A stretch of 64,000 nucleotides of DNA from Gongronella butleri (GCA_025201375.1 JAIWZP010000051.1:147221-211220); one strand, 5' to 3'; counted from the first letter of the stretch, positions 24,896 to 37,667 are shown. Notes: generated by a model from the sequence alone, not told the origin. A program made the numbers and translations.

Positions 24896-25415
24896 CCTTG
24901 ATTTTTTTTTTGAGATGGAACAAGGATGAATAAGAAAAAATAAAAAAGGCGGAGAGAGAGAAAAAAAAAGAAAGAGGAGTAAAAGGGAAAGGAAAAATGC
25001 TTGGCTTCTTTTATAGGTCAGAATTAGGAGGAGAGGGGCAACAGAAAAAAAAAATTTGGTGGCCATTGTTGGATCCGCCCACACAACAGACATGTGCGGC
25101 CAGTGAAAAAATTGAATTTGTCGTTTGTCATCATTGCTGTGAGGTGAAATGGGAACACACCTGTCTGCCCCTCCTTCCTGACTCTTCCCCAATCGCCATC
25201 CAATACGAGTTGGACATTAACAAAAAAAGGAGTGGTCCCTTTTACATTGATATAATCAAGAGCAGACGAATTTGGGTTTTTTTTTGTTTATTTTTACAAT
25301 GAAAGCCCAACATGTCAAAGGATCATGACGGCCAATGGGTTGGGGTGGGGAAGGCAAATGGGGGAAGTGATATATACGAGCGCTTTTTTTTTTCTTTTTC
25401 TTTTTTTTCAGAAAT

Positions 25416-26571
25416 CTAAATGTCGTCTTGACCAAACATGCCGCCGAGGACGACCTTTTCGCCCTCATTAAAAGCGGGCATGCCAAGGTAGGGGCAAGTG
25501 GAGCAGCGGAACGCGTCACCGAGCGCGCAGGAGCCACAGCCACCGACCTTTTTGGGCGTGGGGTCGACCTCGATGATCTCGTTGTCCTCGTCGGGCAAAT
25601 CGTCTGTCAAATCAAGTGATACAACTCCGGCAGACTCGGCATCGGCCCGACCACACGTGCAATTCTTGCATGCCTTGCGGCGGCCAGCACCATCCATCTC
25701 GCAGTCATCGGGGCGCGCCAACGATTCCTTGGATGGCTTGATCTTGTCCTCCTCGTCGAGCAGCGCGTCGTCATCCTCCATGTCATCATCGTTGCTGATG
25801 GTCCAGACCTTTTTCTTCTCGGCTGGCGTCGTCGTGGTCGCCTTCTTTTTGAAATTGAGCTTCATCTTTTGACCAACCTCGTAATTGGGCTTGTCGGCAT
25901 TGATTTGAGCGATGCCAAACTTGCCAGACAGGCGCTTGACGCCCTGCTCGACGCGGTTGGCATTGCCGCCCCACAGCTGGAACATGCCGAGCAACACATC
26001 GTCCGACACGGGCGTCACCGTCGACGTCACATTGACAAAGCCGGCAAGCTTGAGCATGGACACGAGATCCTGGTCCTTGCGGCGGATGGGCGACACACTG
26101 TTGGGCAAATCGTCGATCAGCACGGGTTCCGTCAGCACAAGGCGGCCGCCTGCGGATAGTGTGCCCAAGTAGCGCGAGATCATGTCGGTTGTATGCGTGG
26201 AAATCGTTGGCAGGAACGAATTGGAGTAAATCGTGTTGTAGCTCGCCTTGTTCAGAGGCGCTAGCACCGCAAAAAAAAAGAGAGAAAGAGAGCGAGAGAG
26301 AAATAAGCAAGCGTTCGCAACGTCCATTGGGATATGTTCGCCCATTTTTGCCATTTTGATCGCTTTTGATCACTTTTGAGTCACTTTTTTTTTTTTTTTT
26401 TTTCTCTTTCTTACCGTCAGCGACTCGTTCGAGGACTTCAAAGGCAACAGCGCCATTGGCACCCACTTGGGCTTGGCTATTGTTCTTGGCTTGCAAAAAT
26501 TCCTCTTGGTTGACGGTGGAAGGAGCGACGTACAAGACTTTGTCGCCAGCTTGGTGCTCAAGTACAGCCAT
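25416..26571 (-). CDS. DRE2: Anamorsin/CIAPIN1 homologue, Fe-S assembly protein Dre2
   Basis: Electron-transfer partner of Tah18 in cytosolic Fe-S cluster assembly. Exon 1 (about 26571-26414) begins [20 protein letters not shown]. After an intron the methyltransferase-like domain continues ([32 protein letters not shown]). The C-terminus carries both cluster sites: a C-x10-C-x2-C-x-C motif ending KACKNCTC, and the twin CX2C motif CGSC...[12 protein letters not shown]. An acidic linker ([18 protein letters not shown]) separates the halves. All eight cysteines are present. It is divergent from the transporter gene to the right, with 580 bases between the two starts. Confidence 0.95.
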
Positions 26572-27153
26572 AGTATTAAAAGAGAAGGGATATCCAGGTA
26601 AAAATGTAAGCTAAAGAAAACAGAAAGAGAAGAAAAGAAAAAAAGAGGGGCGGGCAAGCTCAAACATGTACAAAAGAGATGAATGGCAAAGTCGCTGCTG
26701 ACCAATCAAACGGACGTGACTTATCCACCCAATTGTGATTCATGCAAGATCGTCTTGCGTCTCTCATCTTTTCCTTTCTATGATGCGATCCTTTTTGATC
26801 CTACATTGACCGATATATCATCATTTTTTCTCGCTTTTTCGCAATTTTGCTTTTTCATTTTTTTTTTTTTTTACCACTTGTTTTGTTGGGTCCCCTGTGC
26901 CCAATTGCCTGGCCACAATGCGTTGTGAACGTCTGGGTCACGGGGGCAACTCTACGACTTTCCTTTCTAATCACCTGACCTCGCTTTTTGGCAACAGGGC
27001 GCGGCAGTAAGAGAGAAACAGACAAAATCCGGGCATTTGATTGGTTCATTCTCCGCAATGGATGCGTATTCATTTTCCACTGCTCTCCGTTTCGCCTTCT
27101 TTTTCTTTTTCTCTTGGTTTTTCTTGGTTTTTTCTTCTTGAAAGGCAGTGAGG
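26572..27153. promoter_or_regulatory. Divergent intergenic region DRE2 / ADP1-like
   Basis: The shared 5' region of two divergent genes. It contains CCAATCAAAC near 26702 and GATTGGTTCATTC near 27039, which are CCAAT-type boxes, and long T runs (26858-26872). No coding frame of note. Confidence 0.5.
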
Positions 27154-30100
27154 ATGCGACTCCATTCTCTCGTCTTTCCTGTACTATACTTTGTTTATGA
27201 AGTAGGCGGTGTGCAGGCAGCGGAGCTGTCGTCGCTGCAAATGTATGGCCTGCCGCTTGCTTCTGGTCCCTCGTATCTGCCATCCACAGGCGGTGGCGAC
27301 GGCGACAAGTGCCCGCCGTGCTTCAATTGTATGCTTCCTGGCTTTGAGTGCCTTCACTTTGCCAATTGCAGTGAATATAATGGCAAATGCAGCTGCCCAC
27401 CCGGTTTTGGTGGAGACGATTGCCGCCAACCTTGTAAGACAAACATGATACACCAAAAGCACGCCCTGTCTCCGTCTTGTTCACCTCTTGTTTCATTTTT
27501 TTTGAAGTGTGTGGCGGCTTGGCCGATGGCCGAAACAGGTATCCGCGTGAAAACGACAAATGCGACTGTCCCGACGGCTGGGAAGGCATCAATTGCAATG
27601 GTAATGTCAAAACACCCCCCAAGATGACGCGTCCATGCTCACGGTTTTCTTTTTCTTTTTCTTTTTTTGCCCCAGTGTGCACACAAGATTCGGTGTGCGA
27701 CTCGTTGGTGCCCACTGGGCAAAATGGCACCTGTTATCGCGGTGGATTGACTGTGTTTGAGAATCATCAAATGTGCAATGTGACGAGTAAGCCCCTACTT
27801 TGCGCGCACCCCCCTTTTTTTGCCATATGCTTGGCTAATTCTTGGCTAATTCATCCTCTTTTGTGTCCTAGACCGCAAAATCATTGAGCAACTCAAGGAC
27901 CAGATTCCTCAGGTCACGTTTTCGTGCAATAAAAAGGACGCCACTTGCGATTTCCAATGTAAACAACACACAGCTCAGCAATCGCAAACTGACTCATGAT
28001 TCTTTTTTTTTTTTTTTCAGTCTGGGTGGACGAGATCGAATCCTTTTATTGCCACCTCGACACGTGCGGATTCGACCAGTCTCACGAGTACAATCGCAAT
28101 GTCACCAAATACCAGTGTAAAAACATCAATTGCCGCTGCATAAAGGACGAATTCCTATGCGGCAAGGATGGCTCCATTGGTAAACAGCAGCATGAAAAGG
28201 AAACGAAAAAAAAAAATTCACGCGTTTGACACGCTTTTTTTTTTTTTTAAAAAAAAAATAGACCTGACGGACATGCTCAAGGACGAAATCAAGGGCCCTG
28301 CAAGCTTCAATTGTGCTGGTCCAAAGTGCTCATTCTCTGGTAAAGCGAAAAAGAAAAAAAATAAAAACAAGCATCTTACCCTTTTTTTTCAAAAGAACCC
28401 GCCATGGATGACTTGATCTCGGCTGTCTTTGGCGACGATTCGATCTTTTTGGACTGCAATTCGGGAGAATGTCTTCACTATACGATGGTGCCTGGATTTG
28501 ATGTAAGCAAAAGTGGGGAAAAATGGAAAAAATGGTGTTCTCACGTGTTTTTCATCAAAAAAGCGCCCTGATCGCCCGATCAATTGGACCATGATTGCTA
28601 GCGGCATAGCTGGCGTTGCTGTGTTTTTGATTGTCGTTGGTGGTGTGGTGACGTACTTTGCGAAAAAGTCGAGCAGCGGTGCGTACATCAAGTTGGCGGA
28701 CGATGAAGCGGGCAAGCTGATGGCGGAGCACACGCCGACGAGTTTGGTCTTTGACAATGTGTGCTACCAGGTGGGGTCGCGGCGGATCTTGGATGGCGCG
28801 ACGGGTGTGGTGCAGCCTGGCCAAGTGATGGCAATCATGGGCCCGTCGGGCGCCGGCAAGACGACGCTACTCGATATTCTTGCGAATCGCACAAAGTCTG
28901 GGTCGGTTTCTGGCAGCGTGCTTGTGAATGGGCAACGAATTGCGCCACGGCAATACAAGCGGCTGATTGGGTATGTGGACCAAGAAGATACGATGATCCC
29001 CACGCTGACTGTGTACGAGACGATCCTGTACTCTGCATTGCTGCGACTGCCACGGTCCATGAGCGTCGAGGCCAAGAAATTCCGTGTGATGGAGGTGATG
29101 CAAGAGCTTGGCATTGACGGCATCAAGGACGCCAAGATTGGACAGGCCGGGCATCGATCCATTAGCGGTGGTGAGCGTCGACGCGTGGCCATTGCGTGCG
29201 AATTGGTCACGTCGCCATCGATTTTGTTCCTGGATGAGCCGACCAGCGGCTTGGACGCGTACAATGCGTACAATGTGGTTGAATCGCTTGTAACTCTCGC
29301 GCGTGAATACAATCGCACAATTGTCTTCACCATCCATCAGCCCCGGTCCAATATTGTCACTCTGTTTGATCACTTGGTGTTGCTTGCACGCGGCCGCCTC
29401 ATCTATTCAGGCCCACAACCTCATGCGCAGGGTTATTTCCGCAACATTGGCTACCCTTGCCCGCCTGGGTTCAACATTGCCGATTTCCTGGTCGATCTGA
29501 CCATGCAACCTGTCTCCCCACGCCCGCAAACTATCCAAGACGAGGAGCTTGTGCATTCACCTCCCATTGTGACTGCCAATACCCCGCGCCAAAGACTCAT
29601 GAATTATAGATACGACGACGGGCTCGAAAACACCAGCGAGCAATGGGCTTCCGAACTTGGCAGCACGCGTCAACAGCCTGGCAACAACAATACCAGCGCG
29701 ATGCGACGCGCCACGTCACCCACGCGCCGCGGAAATTCGCTCGACATCGCTTCCTCGGATGCTGCTGCAGCTGCTGCGGGTGCCACCTCTTCATCCGCCA
29801 ATGCCGGTGTCGCCAATGCCACGCCCTCGTCCCAAACCACAGTGGTCGTCGATGATGCACTTACAGATGTGGACGACCACGGCATCTCGTTCCATTTGCA
29901 CCGCCTCATCGAGTCGTACCAGCACAGCGCCATTGCAGCCACCATCCGCGACCACATCGATCGCCTCGTCTCTTCCACGTCCGCCAATGGCAACGGCAAC
30001 GGGTCCACATCGTCCGATGACGCCGCGTCCGATTTGCCCGTGACCACCCATGAGCGCCCCGGCTGGTGGACGCAATTCTGCATCCTGGCCGACCGCACCT

Positions 30101-31042
30101 TTAAAAACCTGTACCGCAACCCGATGCTCATGTTCAGCCATTACGCGATTGCCGTCGTGCTTGCCCTGATCTGTGGCGGCCTCTTTTATCAGGTGTCCAA
30201 CACAATTGCGGGTTTCCAGAACCGCATGGGCCTGTTCTTCTTTTACGAGGCATTGCTCGGCTTCATGTGCCTGACGTCGCTTCAGGTCTTCTCCAGCGAG
30301 CGAATCCTCTTTGTCCGCGAGCGCGCCAATGGCTACTATTCCCCTTTTACCTACTTTTTATCAAAGGTCTTATTCGACATCATCCCGTTGCGCGTCGTCC
30401 CGCCATTGATGATGGGTCTCATCTCTTACTACATGGTCGGCCTCGTCGAGGGCGTCTCCGAGTTCCTAAAGTTCCTCCTCGTGTTGGTCCTCTTCAATTT
30501 GACCGCAGCCGCACTGTGCCTTGCCATTGGCGTCGTCTTCCAGAATCTGTCCATTGCCAACCTGCTCAGCTGCATGGTCATGCTCTTCTCCATGCTCTTT
30601 GCTGGCTTGCTCCTCAACAAAGGTACGAAAAAAATTTTGCCCCACGAAAAAGAAACTTATTTACATTTTTTTTTTTGTTTCTAGATACCATGTCGCCGTA
30701 CTTTGGCTGGCTAAAGTATCTTTCCTTCTTTAATTATGCATTGGAAGCCCTACTTGTCAACGAGATGCTCTACTTGCAGCTGGTGGAAGAGCGCTACGGG
30801 CTGAATATTGACGTAAGCCAATGAAAAAAAAAACAAAAAAAAAAAACGGTGCGTGCGCTGACCCATTTTTTTATTTTTATTTTTTACGCGCAACGCAGGT
30901 GCCTGGTGCGACCATTCTCTCAACTTTTGGATTCAATGCCAAGAATTATTGGACGGATGTCATTCGACTTTCATCCATGTTCTGTCTTTTTATTGGGTTT
31001 GCCTTTGTTTGGCTCGTCGTGTTTGTCAAGGAGCGTCGTTAG
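27154..31042 (+). CDS. ADP1: Adp1-like ABCG transporter with extracellular EGF-type region
   Basis: About ten exons encode about 1080 residues, close to yeast Adp1 (1049). The N-terminus has a signal sequence ([19 protein letters not shown]) and then Cys-rich EGF-like segments ([53 protein letters not shown]), spread over seven short exons. A transmembrane helix follows ([19 protein letters not shown]). The long exon from about 28560 holds the nucleotide-binding domain: Walker [11 protein letters not shown], signature [13 protein letters not shown], Walker B ILFLDEP and H-loop TIHQP. A low-complexity Ala/Ser/Asn insert of about 130 residues precedes six transmembrane helices. The substrate is unknown. 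The upstream in-frame codon at 27148 is GTG, so the ATG at 27154 is the start. Confidence 0.92.
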
Positions 31043-31384
31043 AGTTTTTTTTTTTTTGTTCAAAAGAATAAATGTTTTGTTTCTGAGCCATACGCACATA
31101 TGATAAACGCGTGGGGCCCAGCGTGGAAATTGGGAGCGTGTATGATACAGTAATATGATACTATAACAATCGCCCGAGAAATATACAGTACGCAACGAAA
31201 ACCACGATTTTCATCCGTTTTGGATCTCTTATAATACACAAATAACGTGTCTGGTCCGTCCATTACAGTACTTAGTCTCGGTGTATCATATGATACAACA
31301 GAACTTCCATGATGCTCGCTACAGTATCATAAAAACGTACACATTTACAGTATGATACCTTTTACGTAAAAAACCAAAGAACGT
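31043..31384. other. Intergenic, ATACAGTA/GTATGATAC-rich
   Basis: 3' flank of the transporter gene. It is dense in variants of TACAGTA and GTATGATAC (for example near 31147, 31185, 31265 and 31350), the motif typical of the mobile-element islands in this window. No gene seen. Confidence 0.5.
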
Positions 31385-32450
31385 GTTTTTCAGACTTTGT
31401 CGGCCTGCTGTGCCTCCAGAATTTTTTTTACAGCCTATTTGCACGCCAGTGAAAAATGCGCCACGGCACAAACTCCGGTCTAGTGCTCAAGACGGACCCG
31501 CCCGATTTTTTTGGACTCAAAAATGCCAAAAAACTCACATTTGTAATATTTTGCATTCATCTCGTCATCTGCATGGTCGACCCCGCTCGAAAATAACTGC
31601 ATCGTGTTCAGAGCAAAATTTGCAACAAAATTACTTTACGTAACCCCCAAAGCGCTCTGACCACTTTTGAAAAATTCAGGGGTCACACATTTCAATCTCA
31701 GAAAACGCCAAATTTGGGAAATTTCGAACTCCGAGTGATCAATGCATCCCAAACAGGTAATTCCGACAACTTGCTATTGGCTGACAAAATGACAAGTCAC
31801 CTCACCTTAAGAAAAAAAAAACCAAAAAGTGACGCATGAACGGCAATCGACTGAGAAAATTGACTACTTCGGTCAAGATTTTTTTGCAAAAATTTAAGGT
31901 TTGACACTTTCAAATTAAGGTGCGTGGATTGCACGAATTTTTTTTTTGAACAGTAATTTTTACTGTACAGTACTGTATTTTTTATTTTACACACTTACAG
32001 TATACTGTATTATGTATGCGCTGAGTGGGCTCCAGCCTGGCGAATTGATCGATGCAAAAAATTAAAACCCACGCTAGTGCACCGCAAGTCATCTCATTAT
32101 GATATCATAGGTGCTTTGCCCCCCTCACTTTGTTAGTGAAACGGGAATAAAAATCACTCGTTTATTAGACCGTTGTCGAGCAAATTGCGATCAAAGATTT
32201 TGATGAAAAAGCGAATTTTCTCTGCGAGTTTTAGCCATCCATCGACGAAACTGGTGTCATTCAATAGAGATGCAAGTGGTGCCTTCGACACGTTTCATAA
32301 AAGCGCCGCGTGTTGTCCGTTGCCGAGAACATCGACATTGAATATTTTTGTAATGTTTGAACGGCTTTCACAAGCGTACGAAGATCACACATCGGCGAAA
32401 AAACCATGTCAGAAATGACGTCTGAGCCTGTCTCTTTCGAATGATACGTA
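31385..32450 (-). repeat. Dispersed repeat family B, copy 2
   Basis: Matches 18130-19300 in order: TTTTCAGACTTTG(T/A)CGGCC, CCAAAGCGCT, GGGGTCACACATTTCAATCT, GAGTGATCAATGCATCCCAA, and ATTAGACCGTTGTCGAGCAA. On the minus strand it retains FSQSIAVHASLFG and LRTLVKAVQTLQKYSMSMFS. It has no foldback elements, so it serves as a comparison for copy 1. The reading frame is broken. Confidence 0.75.
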
Positions 32451-32524
32451 CCAGTTTCATCCTGATCCACGAAACATTTCGAGAGCTCACCGCTGAATTT
32501 GTGAAAATACAGTAATACAGTAGT

Positions 32525-32532
32525 ATCGATAC
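32525..32532. repeat. hAT target-site duplication, left (ATCGATAC)
   Basis: Eight bases immediately outside the left terminus, repeated exactly at 37956-37963. Eight-base duplications are the hallmark of hAT insertion. Confidence 0.92.
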
Positions 32533-32948
32533 TAGGGTTGTCTATCGAGAGTCTCGCTCGAAATCTCGATGGTCTCGAAGCGTATTCGAGACAATCGAGA
32601 AGCCTGCGATCTCGATTGTCTCGATTGAAATCAATTTGGATCTCGCTCGAAATCTTGATAAATCTCGAAAAAAAAAATTCGAGAGGATCGAGCGAGACAA
32701 TCGAGAATCTCGATTGATCTCGATTGATCTCGATATCTCGATATGTTTTTATCATACTGTTGTACAGTACGGTACAGTAGGCTTATTTACAGTAGTACTG
32801 CCGCCAACCTTGTGCCGGTCACTTTTTTTATGTGGCAACATGCCATCTTTCTTTTTATTGATTGAATTCATAATATGATATTGCATGAATTTACTGCAAG
32901 AAAAAAAATAGGGCTAAGGTATAATAATTCAAGATAAAAAAAATAGCG

Positions 32949-35627
32949 TCATTCGTCAGCATCATCATCATCTTCCGATGACGACGACGACGCGTCCTCG
33001 TAGTCTTCATCATCATCGGCGATGTGTTGTTCGTAAGGGTCGCGCTGTTGTTTTTGCAACGCTGCCGTCAGATCATCTCCATTGAGAAATCGTGTCCAGT
33101 ATGAGGCCAGTAGCTGCTTTTTTGCATTTTCAGGCAAAATTCTGTTTCTCTGAGGCGTTCCCATCATGACGCGCGCTCTTGAAAACATGCGCTCTGAGGA
33201 CGTGGATGTCGCCGGAATGCCTATGTAATCTTGAGCCATGTTTGCCAATCGTGGCCAACGTTGAGCGTGTTGTTTCCAGAATACAAGTGGGTAGTTTTCT
33301 CGGTCCCCACCGGGCACGCGCTCCATGTCAGGACGTGGTTCAGCCACGTATTCCTCCAGGTTGTCCTTTTGAGGCACAGGAACCTTTGGGTAATGGTGGC
33401 GTTTCAGAAGGTTTTTGATCACCTTGCGTTTTTTAGCTGCCATAGGCGCCAATGATGCTGCAGAAGATGAGGTGGATGATCCTGAAGCACCGCCGCCACC
33501 AGGCGCATAGTTCGCATGCCAAACGTCCATCACCTTGGTCTTGCACAAAGATGCGTAATCAATCCAAGACGGATCTTCGTCCCAGTACCCAAAACGTTGG
33601 CGGGGCTCGATCGTTGTTGCCACGGAATACACACTAGTCAAATCGGTCTTCTCGTAATATTCTGTAAGCTTCAACCAAGCTTGGTGCGCAGCGTGTCTTA
33701 TGTCGGGATGGTAAATCTTGGTTTTTTGCCGCGCTTGACCGTCGCCGCCATTAGATCCATCATTCGTTTCGTGACCGTCGTCTTGGCCGGGCCGGAATGC
33801 ATGTTCAAGAATGGCCAGCAGGTCATTAAAAACAGGTATCACCGTCACAATGGAAGGATAAGACACGGATGATGAGACATACGCTGTTGCGCGCGCAAAG
33901 CCCCGCAGGAGGTTCTTGAGTGTCATGATGTGGTCCCATTCGCCTTCCGTCAACAGGTACTTGGAAAGACCTGGATCGTGGCGCAGCATGGCCTCAATCG
34001 CCAGTCGGCACTCTATAGCGCGCTTCATCATGGCGTAGGTGGATCCCCATCTTGTACGAACGTCCATTATTAGTTGGCGAACTGGCTGATCCAAGTATTC
34101 CACCTTGTGGCATTGATTGTAGCGCCCTTTTCGTAAAGGACTCGCGCTATTACAGTATAAAGAAAAAAATAAGCAAAAAATCCAAATTCGCCGTTGTTGC
34201 GCGTCGAACCCCTCTTTTTTTTTTTTACTGTATCTTACCGTATTTGCACAATTCCTTCTCGAAGTTTTTTGAGCGCACTCGCAGGGCTCTCGTCCACAAT
34301 GCCGTCCATGGTATTTTCATTTTGCTGATGATCTACCCGACTGTTGCTGTTGGCAGTCTCATCGACCGCAGCGATACCCAGGCCATCGGCCGCCAAGAAT
34401 GTTTGAACGGCAAGGTTGATAACATGCGCCATGCACGGCACATGTGCCTCCTTGGCGTTGATTGGATAGCTAAAACAACGGAAATCGCCGTTAAAAATCA
34501 AAAAGAGCGAGCAACGAGTTTTTTTACCTCCATTTTCCCGTTGTCTCCAACTCCAACTCCTTCATCATTCGCACATTTGCAAAGGCATTGTCAGTCGTGA
34601 TGCTAATGACTTTGCTTTCCAGCTGGAATTCATCGCAAATTCGCAAGAAAAACGAGGCCAAGTTCTTGCCAGAGTGCGAATCGGTGCTATGTTCAAACCC
34701 TATAGGTACCTCGCGCATCACCCACTGGTCTTGACTTGCTCCTTGCTCGGTCCAATGAGCAGTGTAGGATGTGAATGAATGCATTGATGGGCTTGTCCAT
34801 CCGTCGGTCGTGATTGATATTTTGCGGAATTGGGCCAAATATTGGATAATAGACTGCTTCATGTGGACAAACCGGGCATCAATCTACGAAAAAAAATTAG
34901 AGCACTGAAAAAAAAGTCGTTTGCACAACATTTTTTTGCTTACCAATGTTCTTAATGTTTGGCGGCTGGGCAGTTTGACGTCTGCCAGGCTATTGGCCAT
35001 GATCGCCAGCTGCAGCAACAATTGCAAATGCTTGTTTTCAATGAGAGACAAAGGAACATGCGAGTCCAAAACAAGATTCAGTGCTATTTCTTTGAATGCT
35101 TCCGGATCAAACGTGGTAGGATGACCATCGCGGGCTCGATTTATGCCGGCAAACATTGACACGATGGACCCCTTGATGGCGGCTGCACTACCGGCGGCGT
35201 TGCATGGCGCCTCAGGATCGCGAGTATTGGGAGCACTGTTGCAATTGATGTGATGGGCAGACTCCAGATGCCGGGACATCCCTGTAGTGCTGGAATTTTT
35301 CGACGGCACGACAGTTTTGCAGGATTTGTACAAGCACCTCAAATGTGTTGTGCCATTCGGAACACCACTCGCGTCACAGCGGAAACACCACCCGTTAACA
35401 AGCACCCAGGAACGTTGTCGGCGTCTTTTTGTTTGGGACGCGTCTTGCTGGCTGTTCATAGCGCTGCTGGATTCCGACTCCGTTGCTATGATGCTGCTTG
35501 CACCATCATCTTCAATTATCACCTGTGAATTATCCACGCCGTCATCATCATTGACTTGCTGTTGGCTGTCATTGATATCGGTCATGAAAATATCATCCAT
35601 TTCGTCGTGTTGTCGCTCGCCGCTCAT
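32949..35627 (-). CDS. hAT transposase
   Basis: Four exons (about 35627-34944, 34883-34529, 34465-34240, 34120-32949) splice with consistent phase to roughly 800 residues. Order: acidic Ser-rich N-terminus; a Lys/Arg-rich stretch followed by a BED-type zinc-finger region (CFRCDASGV ... CLYKSCK ... MSRHLESAHH); RNase H-like fold with ISITTDGWTSPS carrying the first catalytic Asp and ISITTDNAFANV; CMAHVINLAVQ; TRWGSTYAMMKRA; and the C-terminal dimerisation block YPLVFWKQHAQRWPRLANMA, IPATSTSSERMFSRA. The joint IVQI-RASPLRKGRYNQCHKVE closes in frame. The C-terminus is poly-acidic and Ser-rich. No stop or frameshift was seen, so it may be functional. Confidence 0.93.
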
Positions 35628-36869
35628 TTCAGGTCAGACCAATGTCGTGTGGTGAATGACTTTTCTGGTATGATACGGTAGTAGAAAGAAAAAAAAAGGA
35701 ATGGGAAAATGGGATGATGAAACAAAAAAACGCCATTATTTGGACGTATCATACAGTGTGTTGGGGTTGTGACACCTCCTTGCACAATTTTTTATCTGTT
35801 TCATCTTTTGCACGCAATGTTTACAGTATCATCGTGTGTCAAAAAAAAAAAACTCGCTTGATCGCTCGATCGCTCGATTGATTCTCGCTCGATTTGATTC
35901 TCGCTCGATTGAATCTCGCTCAATCCAATCACGCCTCCAATTGGCTATTCCATTTTCCCGGCAAACTTGCCTAATAAAGAAGGTGCAGGCATTTTTTTTT
36001 TCGCGCGCGTTCGCGCCAAATCACAGCCAAATGACATATTTTGCGATTGTTGACGAATTATCGCCCAGATTCAACTCAAACTTTGCTCAAAGCATTAATT
36101 GTGCTTTCTACACCGTCCTTCATCAAATGAATCCACCCACGCTACGTTGATTTGATCGCATGCAATCCCCATTTTCAAAAATCACAGTTACAGTATGATA
36201 CATACATATCATATCATATCATATTCATACTGTAGGAAGTGATTTTCTGCCTTTTTTTCTTTTTCATTTTACTTCACAACGATAAATTCGTGGGCCAATT
36301 TTTTCTATCATATTGTATAAAAAGAGCCAGCCTTAGGCTTTCGAATGAGTTTTTCTGCCAGTCAATACTTGTAGTGCCAAGCGCTGGTAGCCATGCATTG
36401 ACGCGCCGGCTGCGGCGCGAACTGCCCGGATAACAGGCGGTTGAAAAAAATTACAGTAAATCAATCAATGCAGGTGCCAGCCATCTGGAGCCGTCTCCCC
36501 AGGCACACACGACCTGGTGCACGTGCATGTTGTGGCCATTGACATGTACAAAAAAAGGCATCGCGAATCATTGGCCAGACGGTGACAAAAGGCGCGATTA
36601 AAAAAAAAAAGAGATAAGCAGCCCAGTACGTAGCCTTATTGTCAAGCAGCCCCGAGGAATCAAGGAACGAAAAGAGACACAGGTGCGACCGCGTGTCAGG
36701 CACACTGAACGCGGGCAGCACAAGATATGATAAAAAAAAAGAGTGCATGGCCGGTGATCGATGAATCGGGCCGCGGGGCTTGAATGGCCCAAAGTGAGGC
36801 GGAGTGTGCCGCACTGCCTCACTCAAAAAAAAAAAAAAGAAAAAAGATACGATACGCGAAAATGAGGCG

Positions 36870-37221
36870 TGTCAATGTCATGAGCAATTGACGTGCGAAT
36901 GGATCATATAAAACCTGTACACGTCATAGATAATGGATGCTCATGAACACAAGATAATGGAAGAGCACTTGGCACGACAAAACACGTAGAGAGCCAAGTG
37001 CGCACAAAAAAAAGGGTTTTGAGATGCAAGGCACTCCCGTGTCGCGTATGTCAATAATCATAATTTCTTATCAAATGGCTATGATATCGCTTCAAATAGT
37101 ATAAAAGCCTTGCATCCCAATAGTCGAAATAAAGTCCAACCCGTTTTATTATCACGAATCCCGGTTCTGTTTTTTATCACTTTTTACACTTTGACCCCCC
37201 TGTTTACCCCCTTACGACAAT
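36870..37221 (+). repeat. Possible solo-LTR-like segment
   Basis: Contains TATAAAAG (near 37100) followed about 30 bases later by AATAAAG, then a T-rich stretch and CTTACGACA, an arrangement seen in retrotransposon LTRs. Candidate ends TGTCA...GACA are weak and I find no target duplication, so this is tentative. Confidence 0.2.
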
Positions 37222-37591
37222 ACTGTAGGGGTGGTGATCATTTGGGCCGCAATTCGTGTGCAAAGTCAATGCCACCAGTGGCCGTTTGACGGGCGTCGCG
37301 GTGCAGTGGCGTGGAATTGGCGGCGTGGAGGACTTTTGGCGTACAAAAAAAAAAGACCAGGCCGGATAGTACGTACCTAGCCGGGCTGGCCTTTGTTTAG
37401 GGATTGCTCATGCTTGACATTAAGGTCGACGCCTCCTCGCCATCCCCCGCTTCTGCATCGTCCCCGCTCGAGGCACCCGAGGCGCAGCAAGCAAAAAAAT
37501 ATAAAAAATAAAAAAATAAAAAATAAAAATAAAAAAAATGCGTGCACCAAATATGCATGATGCTTGATTATTACAATAATGAATGTGCATT

Positions 37592-37667
37592 GTTCGAAAT
37601 AGCTCAGTGGTATTGATGATGTTGTTTTGGTATGTGACCCGGGTTCCAATCCTGGCCTGTAAACCAT
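37592..37667 (+). other. tRNA-like segment (pseudogene or SINE head)
   Basis: Has an A-box-like TAGCTCAGTGG and a B-box-like GGTTCCAATCC about 40 bases apart, a good T stem-loop (CCGGG/CCTGG around TTCCAAT), AACCA at the 3' end, and a T run right after. The acceptor arms do not pair, so it is not a working tRNA. More likely it is a tRNA-derived element such as a SINE head or a decayed tRNA gene. Confidence 0.6.

Noticed and set aside
25786..26571. 261-residue minus-strand frame as a separate protein
   Set aside because: Only its first part is the true Dre2 exon 1; past the donor the frame runs through intron and then the wrong phase of exon 2.
36870..37221. Confident call of an LTR retrotransposon
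   Set aside because: TATA and AATAAA spacing is suggestive, but there is no second LTR, no gag/pol, and no target duplication; kept only as a weak feature.
37592..37667. Functional tRNA gene
   Set aside because: Acceptor, D and anticodon stems do not pair; only the promoter boxes and T-arm remain.
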